From positions 4,154,001 to 4,218,000 of the forward strand of contig CP014771.1 of the NCBI GenBank assembly GCA_001596155.1: a DNA stretch of 64,000 bases. The letters are read 5' to 3'. Of this stretch, positions 50,707 through 59,202 are shown piece by piece. The notes under the pieces were generated by a model. It was not told the origin of the DNA and did not search any database. It saw only the letters and a list, made by a program, of their open reading frames with translations. The position numbers and the translations under genes are program-made. This DNA is from Hymenobacter psoromatis. GTDB lineage: Bacteria; Bacteroidota; Bacteroidia; Cytophagales; Hymenobacteraceae. The first letter of the stretch is position 1, and each line of letters starts with the position of its first letter.

Positions 50707-51447
50707 TTACTCTTCCTTAACCGCCGCCTGCCCAACCGGGCACACGTCCAGCATCACGCACCGGCCGCAGGCAGGCCGATGATAGAAGCAGCATTTCTGC
50801 CCGTGAAACATCAGCGCCTCGTGGTGGTCATAGACCTGCTGCGCCGTCCAATCCGGGGGTAGGAGGGCGGCCAGCAGGGCGTGGGCCGGCCCTTCGCCCA
50901 CCTTCGGGCCGATGAGACCCAGGCGCTGCGCCACCCGGTGGTGGTGGCTATCGACGGGCATAGCTGGCAGGCGCAAGGTGCTGAAGAGCAGCGTGGCGGC
51001 GCTGGTTTTGGGCCCTACCCCCGTAATGCTTTCGAGCCAGGCGCGGGCCTCCGGGATGGGCCGGTCGGCCAGGAAATCGAGCGAGCAGGGCGGCAGGTTT
51101 TCGTCGCCGCAGCGGCGGCTGATTTCGTGCAGCACGGCCTGAATGCGCGGGGCCTTTTGCTCGGGCCAGGTGCAGGCGCTCAGGGCGCGCTGCACGTCGA
51201 GGGTAGGGGCGTCGCGCACGGCCTCCCAGGTCGGGAACGTGGCGCGCAGCTGCTGGTAAGCGCGGTGCGAGTCGGCGTTCTTGGTGCGGTGCGAAAGCAA
51301 GGCACTTATCAGCTCGCTCAGCGGGTCTTTATCGCTGAAAAACAGGAAGGGCGCGCCGTACTCGGCGCATAGTCGCTGGTGAGCCAGCAGCGCCAGCGCC
51401 TGGCGGGCAGCAAAATCGGTAGCGGGCGCGGCAGCGGGGGTAGGCAT
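50707..51447 (-). CDS. Endonuclease III-like HhH-GPD DNA glycosylase
   Basis: 246 residues from the ATG at 51447 ('MPTPAAAPATDFAARQAL'); a TTG 18 nt upstream is less likely. Features of the Nth/MutY superfamily: 'DPLSELISALLSHRTKNADS', the helix-hairpin-helix 'LESITGVGPKTSAATLLF' with the position of the catalytic Lys occupied by 'GPKTSA' and the Asp in 'MPVDSHHHRVAQRLGL'. At the end are four cysteines, 'KCCFYHRPACGRCVMLDVC', consistent with the [4Fe-4S] cluster. It removes oxidised bases in base excision repair. It differs enough from canonical Nth (for example LSHRT in place of LSAQT) that I do not give it that symbol. Confidence 0.85.
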   Translation of the reverse strand: MPTPAAAPATDFAARQALALLAHQRLCAEYGAPFLFFSDKDPLSELISALLSHRTKNADSHRAYQQLRATFPTWEAVRDAPTLDVQRALSACTWPEQKAPRIQAVLHEISRRCGDENLPPCSLDFLADRPIPEARAWLESITGVGPKTSAATLLFSTLRLPAMPVDSHHHRVAQRLGLIGPKVGEGPAHALLAALLPPDWTAQQVYDHHEALMFHGQKCCFYHRPACGRCVMLDVCPVGQAAVKEE

Positions 51448-51465
51448 AAAAAAGGGTACTGCCAA

Positions 51466-51620
51466 TCCTGGGTTCAGGTTGGCCGTACCCTTGAAAATTG
51501 GTTGCTGAGTGGTATATGGGTCGAATAGTTTTTAGCCCGCAGAGGACGCCGAGGTTTTCGCAGAAGACGCAGAAGCAGACGACCCCTCTTAAACTATCCG
51601 TTTAGTCGGTCATCGAAACG
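51466..51620. other. Short intergenic region with CGCAGA-type words
   Basis: Around 51539-51580 the words CGCAGAGGACGC, CGCAGAAGACGC and CAGAAGCAGACG recur at about 10-20 nt. It resembles the degenerate direct-repeat style of the G family but is not inverted. Confidence 0.4.
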
Positions 51621-52640
51621 CTAGCGGTAGCCCGTGCTGTTGTAGAGCGCGATGGCCTGGCGCTGGGCTGAGGACTGCTTGCCTTGGAGCACCAGCGGCA
51701 CGATGAGCACCGGAATGGCCGCGTAGAACAGCGGCGAAATGCCGGGGCTGGTAGGTTGCAGCGATTGCAACAGGCCGGCTACTAGCAGGCCGCCGCCCAC
51801 CACGTATGCCCCCACCACGAAGGTTTGGTAGCGCCGGGCCTGGGACAGCAGCTCCTGCGCGCCCGCATTGTCGGTGGTGGCCAGGGCCAGATTGCGCGAG
51901 TTCAGGTTTTGAATCGGGCCGTTGTCTTTCGAAAAATACTCGGTTTTGGTGGTGCGGTAGCCGTTGCCGTAGGGGTAGCCACCAAAGCCGCCGTAGCCCA
52001 TGCCGCCATAGCCCATGCCGGGCATGCCGTAGCCGCCGGGCGCATAGCTGGTGCTATACGTGGCATAAAGGCTGATGCGGCCGGTTTTTTCGCGGCGCAG
52101 CGTGGCCTCGCGCGACGAGCCGGGCAGGGTCGTGCGCACGAAGTGACCCGTCTCGTTTTCGTAGAAGCCCACCTCGCTCAGCTCCACGCGGCGCTGGCCA
52201 TCGAGCAGCAGGAAATTGCGCCCGAACAGCGGCTGCTTGACCTGCACATCGTACACATTGTACACGGCCCCGTTCTTGAGGCCCACCTGGTAGCGGGCCG
52301 GCTGCGTCGAGCCGCCCATGATGTAGGGCCGGTTGAAGGGCGAAGTGCCACCGGGCGCGGGCTGGGCCGCCGGGGCGGGCTGGGGCTGTGCGGCGGGGGT
52401 AGTGGCTATCTGAGCCGGCTGGGTCGCCCGCGTCGAGTCGGGGGGGGTAGGCGTGGCGGCCGCGGCGGGCGCAGCCGTCGGCACTGGTTCGAGCTGCCGG
52501 GGCGCTGGCGCTGCCTGGCGAGGGGCAGGCGCGGGCGCCACGGGGGCGCCGCCCAGCTGCCGGGGAGCTTCCTGCGCCAGCACCGGCGCCCAGGCGGCGC
52601 TCAGCCCCAGGCCTAGCACCACAACGAACAAGAATTTCAT
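51621..52640 (-). CDS. Secreted Pro/Ala-rich hypothetical protein with C-terminal TM pair
   Basis: 339 residues. The signal peptide 'MKFLFVVVLGLGLSAAWAPV' is followed by about 90 residues rich in Pro, Ala and Gln, then a folded region ('RYQVGLKNGAVYNVYDVQVK', 'LLDGQRRVELSEVGFYENET'). Next come a Gly/Tyr-rich stretch ('GMPGMGYGGMGYGGFGGY') and two hydrophobic segments ('FVVGAYVVGGGLLVAGLL', 'LFYAAIPVLIVPLVLQG'). The end 'QRQAIALYNSTGYR' looks conserved-type. Probably an envelope protein. No known domain was recognised. Confidence 0.7.
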   Translation of the reverse strand: MKFLFVVVLGLGLSAAWAPVLAQEAPRQLGGAPVAPAPAPRQAAPAPRQLEPVPTAAPAAAATPTPPDSTRATQPAQIATTPAAQPQPAPAAQPAPGGTSPFNRPYIMGGSTQPARYQVGLKNGAVYNVYDVQVKQPLFGRNFLLLDGQRRVELSEVGFYENETGHFVRTTLPGSSREATLRREKTGRISLYATYSTSYAPGGYGMPGMGYGGMGYGGFGGYPYGNGYRTTKTEYFSKDNGPIQNLNSRNLALATTDNAGAQELLSQARRYQTFVVGAYVVGGGLLVAGLLQSLQPTSPGISPLFYAAIPVLIVPLVLQGKQSSAQRQAIALYNSTGYR

Positions 52641-52782
52641 GCGGGCAAATAAAAGCGATTTTGGCCAATCGCGGCCACTGCGCAGCTAACGCCGCTACCC
52701 CCCGCGAAAGTGCCCACGCCACTGGCCAGCTTTTGGGCGCGGTTAAGGGCACGCGGTCAGTAAGTTAAGTTGGCGAGCCTAC

Positions 52783-53193
52783 TTACTTCAATAATTTTTC
52801 GAGCAAGCTCAGGCTGTCGGCCAGGTCGTCGCCGGAGGCAAAGTCTAGGGGCTTCAGAATGTAGCCGCTCACGCCCAGGCGCTCGGCCTCGGCGCGGTCG
52901 AGGTCCATGCTCGACGTGGTGGTCACGAACACCGGCAGGTGCGCCAGCTGGGGCGTGCCGCGCAACACTTCCAGAAACTCGACGCCGTTCATGCGGGGCA
53001 TGTTCAGGTCAAGCAAAATGACTTCGGGCAGCGGGTCGATAGCGGGGGTTCCGAAGCGGCCCAGCAGCATATCCAGGGCTTCTTCGCCGTTGAAAGCGGT
53101 GAGCAGCTGGTGCGGCACGTTGAAGCGCTCGAAGGACTTTTGCGCCGTCATCGTGTCAAAAACATCATCTTCTATCAGCAATACGGAGCGCAT
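52783..53193 (-). CDS. Single-domain response regulator (CheY/Rcp1-like)
   Basis: 136 residues with only a receiver domain. 'VLLIEDDVFDTMTAQKSFER' holds the acidic pair. The phosphoacceptor Asp is in 'EVILLDLNMPRMNGVEFLEV' (about residue 60), Thr/Ser in 'PVFVTTTSSMDLDRAEAE', and Lys in 'SGYILKPLDF'. The extended loop and 'NMPRMNGVEFLEVLR' are typical of Rcp1-type regulators that partner phytochrome-like kinases. There is no output domain, so it may work by protein contact or as a phosphate relay. It follows the histidine kinase at 53265 on the same strand, 71 nt downstream. Confidence 0.92.
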   Translation of the reverse strand: MRSVLLIEDDVFDTMTAQKSFERFNVPHQLLTAFNGEEALDMLLGRFGTPAIDPLPEVILLDLNMPRMNGVEFLEVLRGTPQLAHLPVFVTTTSSMDLDRAEAERLGVSGYILKPLDFASGDDLADSLSLLEKLLK

Positions 53194-53264
53194 GGGGGGG
53201 TAGGGAAAAGGTGAGCGTGGGCAGCTTCGGCGGCGGCAGGCGCGGGGCCGGAGAGCATGGCGAA

Positions 53265-54797
53265 TCAGGAGAAAGCGGTTTCCGGAACGGCAGCCGCCGT
53301 AGGTTCTTTCAGCCAGGTGAAGATAAAAGTTGCGCCCTGGCCCAGCGCCGACTCAACGCGGACGGTGCCCTGTTGGTCTTCAACCAGCTTCTTTACGATG
53401 CTTAGACCAATACCGGTGCTTTCGGCGGTATCACGGTCACGTAGGGTCTGGAAGAGCAGAAATATTTTATGGTGGTGCTCGGGCGCAATGCCGGGGCCAT
53501 TGTCCTGAATCCGAAACTCATAGTGCGTCCCCAGGTCCTGGCCCGTAACGGTAATCTGGCCCTGGCCCTCGCCGGCGTAATATTTTACGGCATTGCTGAG
53601 CAGGTTGGTAAATACCTGCTGCAAGCTCAGGCGGTCGGCCACGAAGGTAGGCAGGCCGGGGGCCAGCGTCAGGGCAAAGCCGGGCGGCACCACCAGGTCG
53701 GCCACCTCGCGCACCAGCTGGGCCACGTCCACGGGTTCGAGCGCACGCTCGGCGCGGCTGGCGCGGGCGTAGGTCAGCAGCCCGTCAATGAGGTCGTCGA
53801 GGCGGCTGAGGCGGCCCTTGAGCTGGTCGAGGTAGGTGCGCAGCCGCGGCGACAGCTCCTCGGGCAGCTCTTCTTCTATCCATTGCACGATGGTGCGCAG
53901 GCCGCGCAGGGGGGCCTTGAGGTCGTGCGAGGCCACGTAGGCAAACTGGTCAAGCTCCTTGTTGCGGTTTTCGAGCGCTCCGAAGGCCGTGTCCAGGGCC
54001 TGGGTCATCTGGTTGAGCAGCGTGGCCAGTGAGGCCAGGCGGTCGTGCTGCTGGCCGGGGTCCGTGATTTTGACCTGGTAATCGCCCTGCACCACCTGCC
54101 GAGCCAGGTATTCCATCGCCCGAATGCGGCGGGCCATGTCGAGGTTGGTGCGCGTGAGTTGGAGGCGCAGGTCGTCGTTGGCGTGTAGTTCGCCCGCGAT
54201 TTTGCGAAACAGCCACAGCACGATAATGACCGCTAGCATAGCCGACACCACCACGGCCGACGGGGCCAGCTTCTGAAACAGGGTTTGCTGGCGGTTGCGG
54301 GCGCGCAGCAGCTCATCTTCGTGCCGCCGCAGCCGCAGCAGCACCCCTTTGAGCGTGCGCAGCGGCCTTTGCTCGCGCAGCAGCAGCGACTGGGCGGCCG
54401 GGGGGGTAGGGGCAAAATCGCGGTAGATAGCCAGCTCGCGCAGCTGCCCGGCCACAAAATGGCGCAGCGTGTCGGCGCGGGCGTGCTGCCCGGCATCGTC
54501 GGCTACCAGGTCGTGCAGCACGTTGGCCTCGGTCTGCATCAGGGCCGCGTTGCGGCGGTAGGAGTTCAGGAAGGAGGTGTCGGCCAGCAGCAGGTAGTTG
54601 CGCACGCCCCCTTGGGCGTCGCGCACGCTGATGCGCAGGTCACTGGTTTGCTGCAACACCCGGTAGGAGTGCTCCACCAGCTGCGTGTAGCGGCTCAGCT
54701 GCTGCATCACCACGTAGGAAATAATGGAGGTCGCCATCAGCACCGTGAGGGCAATGGTAAATCCAAGTAAAATCTTGGTATTAAGCCGAATAGCCAA
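53265..54797 (-). CDS. CHASE3-like sensor histidine kinase
   Basis: 510 residues from a TTG start ('MAIRLNTKILLGFTIALTV'). There are two TM helices, at about 9-30 and 182-204, around a helical periplasmic domain of CHASE3 type ('RISVRDAQGGVRNYLLLADT'). A HAMP-like helix follows, then the HisKA box 'YVASHDLKAPLRGLRTIVQW' (His about 291) and the HATPase domain with 'NLLSNAVKYYAGEGQG', 'IQDNGPGIAPEHHHKIF' and 'STGIGLSIVKKLVEDQQGTV'. The HisKA sequence is like that of bacteriophytochrome kinases, though no chromophore domain is present. It is paired with the response regulator downstream. The signal is unknown. Confidence 0.92.
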   Translation of the reverse strand: MAIRLNTKILLGFTIALTVLMATSIISYVVMQQLSRYTQLVEHSYRVLQQTSDLRISVRDAQGGVRNYLLLADTSFLNSYRRNAALMQTEANVLHDLVADDAGQHARADTLRHFVAGQLRELAIYRDFAPTPPAAQSLLLREQRPLRTLKGVLLRLRRHEDELLRARNRQQTLFQKLAPSAVVVSAMLAVIIVLWLFRKIAGELHANDDLRLQLTRTNLDMARRIRAMEYLARQVVQGDYQVKITDPGQQHDRLASLATLLNQMTQALDTAFGALENRNKELDQFAYVASHDLKAPLRGLRTIVQWIEEELPEELSPRLRTYLDQLKGRLSRLDDLIDGLLTYARASRAERALEPVDVAQLVREVADLVVPPGFALTLAPGLPTFVADRLSLQQVFTNLLSNAVKYYAGEGQGQITVTGQDLGTHYEFRIQDNGPGIAPEHHHKIFLLFQTLRDRDTAESTGIGLSIVKKLVEDQQGTVRVESALGQGATFIFTWLKEPTAAAVPETAFS

Positions 54798-54829
54798 TGC
54801 GGGTGGGAAAAGTTGCGGTAATTCTCAGG

Positions 54830-54918
54830 TTCGTGAACAGAGTTAAAGGTGGAGAATTAAAAGTCAAGCGTATGGTATTTTAACTTTTAGCTCTCCACTT
54901 TTAACTCTGTCCACGAAC
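54830..54918. repeat. Family J inverted repeat (AGAGTTAAAAGTGG type)
   Basis: GTTCGTGAACAGAGTTAAAG... and its imperfect complement ...CTTTTAACTCTGTCCACGAAC. It lies between the kinase start and the TACCTTTG box at 54974-54981, so it could form part of the kinase mRNA leader. Confidence 0.65.
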
Positions 54919-54973
54919 TTCAAACCTCAGTAAGATAAATTTTACGTGAATTAATTGCACGCGCCAAGTCCGG

Positions 54974-54981
54974 CAAAGGTA
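54974..54981 (-). promoter_or_regulatory. Putative -7 box (TACCTTTG) upstream of the kinase
   Basis: Minus-strand TACCTTTG, 176 nt before the kinase start. If used, the leader would contain the J inverted repeat. Confidence 0.35.
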
Positions 54982-55045
54982 CGCCAACGGCCCGGCCAGC
55001 CTGCCAAGTGCGCCGGCTCTTGGCAGGCGCACTACCCTGGCCCAG

Positions 55046-55053
55046 TACCTTCG
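55046..55053 (+). promoter_or_regulatory. Putative leaderless promoter box (TACCTTCG)
   Basis: TACCTTCG, then CGCC, then the ATG at 55058. Same layout as upstream of the GT4 fusion (CTTTG, CGCC, ATG). Confidence 0.45.
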
Positions 55054-55057
55054 CGCC

Positions 55058-55897
55058 ATGTTTGCTGCCCGCCCTACCCCCCCCGACCGCATCACCAGCA
55101 TGCACAACCCGCGCATCAGGGATGTGCTGCGCTTGCAGGAAAAATCGGCCGAGCGCCGCCGCCAGGGCCTCACGCTGGTGGAGGGCTACCGCGAGCTGAC
55201 CAATGCCCGCCAGGCCGGCTGGGCCGTGGCCACGCTGCTGGTGTGCGAAGAGCTAGCCGGCCCCGCTATTACGCAGCTCCTCCTCACGCCCGCGCAGCAA
55301 GTGCCGCGCCCCTACGAATACCTGCTCGTGAGCGCCGCCGTGTTTGCCAGGCTGGCCGTGCGCGAGCGCTCCGATGGCGTGCTGGCCGTGCTGCACACCC
55401 CGCGCCGCACGCTGGCCGACCTCGCTCTACCCCCCCAGCCGCTGGTCATCGTGCTCGAAGCCGTGGAGAAGCCCGGCAACCTCGGCGCCATCCTGCGCAC
55501 CGCCGACGCCGCGCCCGCCCACGCCGTGCTGGTCGGCGACCCGCGCACCGACCTCTACAATCCCAACGTCATCCGGGCCAGCCTGGGCGGCATTTTCACG
55601 GTGCCCACCGTGGCCGCGCCGATGGTCGAAATCCTGGCTTTTCTCGCAGAGAAAGGCATCCGCACCTTCGCCGCCGCCCTCGCCGACGGGGCCAAAGACT
55701 ACACTGCCAGCGATTTCAGCGGCCCCACGGCGCTAGTGCTCGGCACCGAGGCCGACGGCCTCACGCTCGCCACCCGCGCCGCCTGCGACGAAACCGTCAT
55801 CATCCCCATGCGCGGCGTGCTCGACTCGCTCAACGTGAGCGTGGCCGCCGCCGTGCTTACCTTCGAGGCCGTGCGCCAGCGGAGGGGTAGGGATTAG
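55058..55897 (+). CDS. SpoU/TrmH-family RNA 2'-O-methyltransferase
   Basis: 279 residues. An N-terminal substrate-binding domain ('MHNPRIRDVLRLQEKSAERR', 'GLTLVEGYRELTNARQAGW') is followed by the knotted SPOUT domain: motif 1 'LEAVEKPGNLGAILRTADAA', motif 2 'ALVLGTEADGLTLATRAACD' and motif 3 'IIPMRGVLDSLNVSVAAAVL'. It is like RlmB/TsnR enzymes that methylate 23S rRNA or tRNA ribose, but the exact target cannot be told. The start could also be the Met 14 codons on. Its end overlaps the convergent gene at 55894 by 4 nt. Confidence 0.9.
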   Translation: MFAARPTPPDRITSMHNPRIRDVLRLQEKSAERRRQGLTLVEGYRELTNARQAGWAVATLLVCEELAGPAITQLLLTPAQQVPRPYEYLLVSAAVFARLAVRERSDGVLAVLHTPRRTLADLALPPQPLVIVLEAVEKPGNLGAILRTADAAPAHAVLVGDPRTDLYNPNVIRASLGGIFTVPTVAAPMVEILAFLAEKGIRTFAAALADGAKDYTASDFSGPTALVLGTEADGLTLATRAACDETVIIPMRGVLDSLNVSVAAAVLTFEAVRQRRGRD

Positions 55898-56403
55898 TAA
55901 ACCGTCAGTGTAAAGCCCAGCTCTTTAGCTAGTTGGCGAACTTCTTCGGCTTGCGCATCGGCCACCACGCTCAGCGGGTAGGCATCGCTGTCCAGCGCCA
56001 GCAGCACCAGCGCCAGGCCCAGCGGCTCCAGCGCATCCTGCAAAGCGTCGAGCTGCTCGGGGCCGCTGGTGGTGCGGGCAGCGGCCAGGCGCAGGCACCC
56101 GGCGCGACCCTGCTGCGCCAGAATGTCATTCAGCCCCTCAGCGGTTTCAGCAATTGGGTCCTGCGCGTCGCTTTCCCACAACAGGTCCTCACTCAGCAGC
56201 GCGTCGATAAGAGCCACGTCGCGCAGTTCCTGGGGGGGTAGGGCGGCCTCCATGCCCCGCTCGGTCAACTCTTCGGCATACTTCGTCTGGTAGCCGGCCG
56301 GGTCGCTAAGCGCTAAAGCCAGCCGCTCACTAACGCGCTGGTCAGCAGCCGCATCGGCAAGCGTAAAAAGCTTAATAAATTGAGTTAAGGCCAACGTATC
56401 CAT
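55894..56403 (-). CDS. Hypothetical cytosolic protein
   Basis: 169 residues from the ATG at 56403 ('MDTLALTQFIKLFTLADAAA'). The longer frame adds a hydrophobic, low-complexity leader that coincides with AT-rich non-coding sequence. The protein is acidic and mostly helical: 'LRDVALIDALLSEDLLWESD', 'AETAEGLNDILAQQGRAGCL', and near the end 'LGLALVLLALDSDAYPLSVV', 'QAEEVRQLAKELGFTLTVY'. It may belong to the DUF6630 group, but I am not sure. It lies just downstream of typA and its terminator. Confidence 0.6.
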   Translation of the reverse strand: MDTLALTQFIKLFTLADAAADQRVSERLALALSDPAGYQTKYAEELTERGMEAALPPQELRDVALIDALLSEDLLWESDAQDPIAETAEGLNDILAQQGRAGCLRLAAARTTSGPEQLDALQDALEPLGLALVLLALDSDAYPLSVVADAQAEEVRQLAKELGFTLTVY

Positions 56404-56440
56404 AAAAAAGAACTCAAAAACAAAGTAAAAAAGAAATAAA

Positions 56441-56466
56441 AAAGGCGCGACCAAAGCCGCGCCTTT
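56441..56466 (-). terminator. Rho-independent terminator after typA
   Basis: AAAGGCGCG (56441-56449) pairs with CGCGCCTTT (56458-56466). On the minus strand the hairpin is followed by a T-rich run (TTTATTTC), fitting termination of typA. Confidence 0.7.
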
Positions 56467-56483
56467 CTCAAAATTAAACTGAC

Positions 56484-56516
56484 GTCCGAATCCGCGAAAT
56501 CGCGAAAATCCGCGAT
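56484..56516. repeat. Family G repeat touching the typA stop codon
   Basis: GTCCGAATCCGCGAAATCGC... with AATCC-type words about 9-10 nt apart ends exactly before the typA stop (56517-56519). Confidence 0.65.
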
Positions 56517-58328
56517 TTATTCGGCCGTTTTGGCGTAACGCAGCCGCTCGTTCTCATCAAGCAGAATCTTGCGCATCCGCACCGACTTGGGCGTCACTTC
56601 CAGGTATTCGTCCTTCTGGATATACTCCATCGCTTCTTCCAGCGAAAACTGGCGCTTGGGGACGATTTTGGCGTTGTCATCCGTGCCCGAGGCCCGCATA
56701 TTGGTCAATTTCTTGCCCTTCTGAATGTTGATGGTCAGGTCGTTAGGCCGCGTGTGCTCGCCAATAACCTGGCCGGCGTACACTTCCTCACCGGGGTCCA
56801 CGAAGAACGAGCCGCGGTCCTGCATCTTGTCGATGGTGTAAGCCGTGCCGGGGCCGGTTTCCAGCGAAATCAGCGAACCCGCGATGCGGCCCGGAATCGG
56901 ACCTTTGTGCTCCTCATAGTCCATGAAGCGGTGGTTCATGATGGCCTCGCCGCCGGTGGCCGTCAGCACGTTGTTACGCAAGCCAATGAGGCCGCGGCTC
57001 GGAATGCTGAATTCCAGGTGCTGCAAGTCGCCCTTGGGCTCCATGATGGTCATTTCGCCCTTGCGCATGCTCACCAGCTCGATAACCTTGCCGGCCGATT
57101 CCTCGGGCACGTCCACCACCAGCAGCTCGATGGGCTCCAGGCGCTTGCCTTTCTCATCTTCCTTGAACAGCACCTGGGGCTGGCCCACCTGCAGCTCGTA
57201 GCCTTCGCGGCGCATGGTTTCAATCAGCACCGACAAGTGCAGAATGCCGCGGCCAAACACGAGGAAGGTGTCCTCCTTATCGGTCGCCTCCACGCGCAGG
57301 GCGAGGTTTTTCTCGGTTTCCTTAAACAAACGGTCGCGCAAGTGACGCGAGGTCACGAATTTACCTTCCTTGCCGAAAAACGGCGAGTTGTTGATGGTGA
57401 ACAGCATGTTCATCGTCGGCTCGTCGATGCTGATGCGCTCCAGCTGCTCGGGGTTTTCGAAGTCGGCCAGCGTATCGCCGATGTCGAAGCCTTCGATGCC
57501 CGACACGGCGCAGATTTCGCCGCTGCTCACCTGGTCCACCTTCACGCGGCCCAGTCCTTCAAACACGTGCAGCTCGCGGATTTTTACCTTTCTGATGCTG
57601 CCATCAGCCTTCATCAGGCTCATGTTGGCACCTTCTTTCAGGGTGCCGCGGTGCACGCGGCCAATGGCGATGCGGCCTACGAACGCCGAGTAATCGAGCG
57701 ACGTAATCTGCATCTGGGGCGTGCCTTCCAGCACCGGCGCGGGCGGAATGGACGACAGCACCGCGTCGAGCAGCGGAATGAGGTTGTCGGTCCTTTCTTT
57801 CCAATCGGTGCTCATCCAGCCCTGCTTCGAGGAGCCGTACAGCGTCACGAAATCAAGCTGGTCTTCGCTAGCCCCTAGGTTGAACATGAGGTCGAAAACC
57901 TGCTCGTGCACCTCATCGGGGCGGCAGTTTTCCTTGTCCACCTTGTTCACCACCACGATGGGTTTCAGGCCCAGGTCGATGGCTTTGCCCAACACGAAGC
58001 GGGTCTGCGGCATGGCACCTTCGAAGGCATCCACGAGCAGCAAAACGCCGTCGGCCAGCTTCAACACGCGCTCTACCTCGCCGCCGAAGTCGGCGTGACC
58101 AGGCGTGTCGATGATGTTGATTTTCACGCCATTATAGCGTACTGACACGTTCTTCGAGACGATAGTAATGCCACGCTCGCGCTCCAGGGGGTTGTCGTCG
58201 AGGATGAGGTCGTCGAAGTGCTGGTGCGCGTCGAAAATCTTAGAGGCGTGGATAATCTTATCCACCAAAGTCGTCTTGCCGTGGTCAACGTGGGCAATGA
58301 TGGCGATATTCCGAATGTTCTGGCTCAT
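56517..58328 (-). CDS. typA: Translational GTPase TypA/BipA
   Basis: 603 residues from the ATG at 58328 ('MSQNIRNIAIIAHVDHGKT'), the normal family start; a longer frame upstream is rejected because a TACCTTTG box lies within it. G1 'AHVDHGKTTL', G2 'NPLERERGITIVSKN', G3 'DTPGHADFGG', G4 'VVNKVDKENCRP'. These are followed by EF-G-like domains II, III and V and the TypA-specific C-terminus ('IPSRGLIGLRNNVLTATGGE', 'HTRPNDLTINIQKGKKLTN'). It binds the ribosome and aids assembly and stress or cold adaptation. It is a single gene with its own terminator. Confidence 0.97.
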   Translation of the reverse strand: MSQNIRNIAIIAHVDHGKTTLVDKIIHASKIFDAHQHFDDLILDDNPLERERGITIVSKNVSVRYNGVKINIIDTPGHADFGGEVERVLKLADGVLLLVDAFEGAMPQTRFVLGKAIDLGLKPIVVVNKVDKENCRPDEVHEQVFDLMFNLGASEDQLDFVTLYGSSKQGWMSTDWKERTDNLIPLLDAVLSSIPPAPVLEGTPQMQITSLDYSAFVGRIAIGRVHRGTLKEGANMSLMKADGSIRKVKIRELHVFEGLGRVKVDQVSSGEICAVSGIEGFDIGDTLADFENPEQLERISIDEPTMNMLFTINNSPFFGKEGKFVTSRHLRDRLFKETEKNLALRVEATDKEDTFLVFGRGILHLSVLIETMRREGYELQVGQPQVLFKEDEKGKRLEPIELLVVDVPEESAGKVIELVSMRKGEMTIMEPKGDLQHLEFSIPSRGLIGLRNNVLTATGGEAIMNHRFMDYEEHKGPIPGRIAGSLISLETGPGTAYTIDKMQDRGSFFVDPGEEVYAGQVIGEHTRPNDLTINIQKGKKLTNMRASGTDDNAKIVPKRQFSLEEAMEYIQKDEYLEVTPKSVRMRKILLDENERLRYAKTAE

Positions 58329-58347
58329 ACGTAAGTTTTTGCGGCCG

Positions 58348-58355
58348 CAAAGGTA
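58348..58355 (-). promoter_or_regulatory. Putative -7 box (TACCTTTG) for typA
   Basis: Minus-strand TACCTTTG, 19 nt before the typA ATG. Confidence 0.55.
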
Positions 58356-58558
58356 CGGATTTTCAACTAGAAAACCGAGTTGCGTTTTTATTATCCTGAA
58401 AACCAACACCGCGCGGCCGCTCAGCGTTCCGCCGAAAGCGGGGGGTAGGACGGTTGTAAGGCCCACCGCCCGGCCGCGTCTAACCCAGCAGCATCCGAAC
58501 GCCCCGGCTTTTTCGTTTGTTGAGCTATCACACAACCACCTGCTTATCCCTACCCCCC

Positions 58559-59128
58559 ATGCGCCTTTCCATGCTTTCCCTGTTGCTGAGCGTCGCCGCC
58601 CTGTCGCCCGCCTGCTCGCAAAGCCACGCCGACCAGGGCAAAACCGTAGCTGCCGTGCCCGCCGGCCCCCACGGCGCTTCCGTAACCACCGATAAATACC
58701 CGCAGCCCCAGCCCGTCACGGGCAAGCCCGGCGAGTTTCCGGTGGTTAAAACCGATGCCGAGTGGAAAAAACAGCTCACGCCCGACCAATATTACATCCT
58801 GCGCGAAGAGGGCACCGAGCGGCCCTTCACCGGCAAATACCACGACAACCACGCGGCCGGCACCTACTACTGCGCCGCCGACCACAGCCTATTGTTTTCC
58901 AGCGACACCAAGTTCGATTCGGGCACCGGCTGGCCCAGCTTTTGGGCACCGGCCACCAACGCCAGCCTCAAGGTAAAATCGGATAAAACCTTCGGCATGA
59001 GCCGCGACGAGATTGTGTGCGACAAGTGCGGCGGTCACCTCGGCCACGTGTTCGACGACGGCCCCCAGCCCACCGGCGAGCGCTACTGCATGGACGGCAA
59101 CGCGCTGGTGTTTGAGCCCAAAAAATAG
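58559..59128 (+). CDS. msrB: Peptide-methionine (R)-S-oxide reductase lipoprotein
   Basis: 189 residues from the ATG at 58559. The lipoprotein signal '[20 protein letters not shown]' (Cys19) places it in the cell envelope, where it would repair oxidised methionines. The MsrB fold is shown by '[20 protein letters not shown]', '[14 protein letters not shown]', '[20 protein letters not shown]' and the catalytic '[11 protein letters not shown]'. Two features differ from the textbook enzyme. The first zinc pair is C-A-A-D rather than CxxC, leaving three cysteines, and the recycling Cys of SGCGWPS is Thr. Thr at that place is common in one MsrB group; the Asp is less usual. A terminator follows. 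Confidence 0.92.
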   Translation: MRLSMLSLLLSVAALSPACSQSHADQGKTVAAVPAGPHGASVTTDKYPQPQPVTGKPGEFPVVKTDAEWKKQLTPDQYYILREEGTERPFTGKYHDNHAAGTYYCAADHSLLFSSDTKFDSGTGWPSFWAPATNASLKVKSDKTFGMSRDEIVCDKCGGHLGHVFDDGPQPTGERYCMDGNALVFEPKK

Positions 59129-59167
59129 CGACGGCCAACCGCCCGGCGCGGAATCCGTTTAAGCAAG

Positions 59168-59192
59168 GCGGCCCACCACGGGCCGCTTTTTT
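59168..59192 (+). terminator. Rho-independent terminator after msrB
   Basis: GCGGCCC-ACCAC-GGGCCGC followed by TTTTTT. It ends 11 nt before the ATG of the next gene. Confidence 0.8.
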
Positions 59193-59202
59193 GCTGATAC
59201 TC

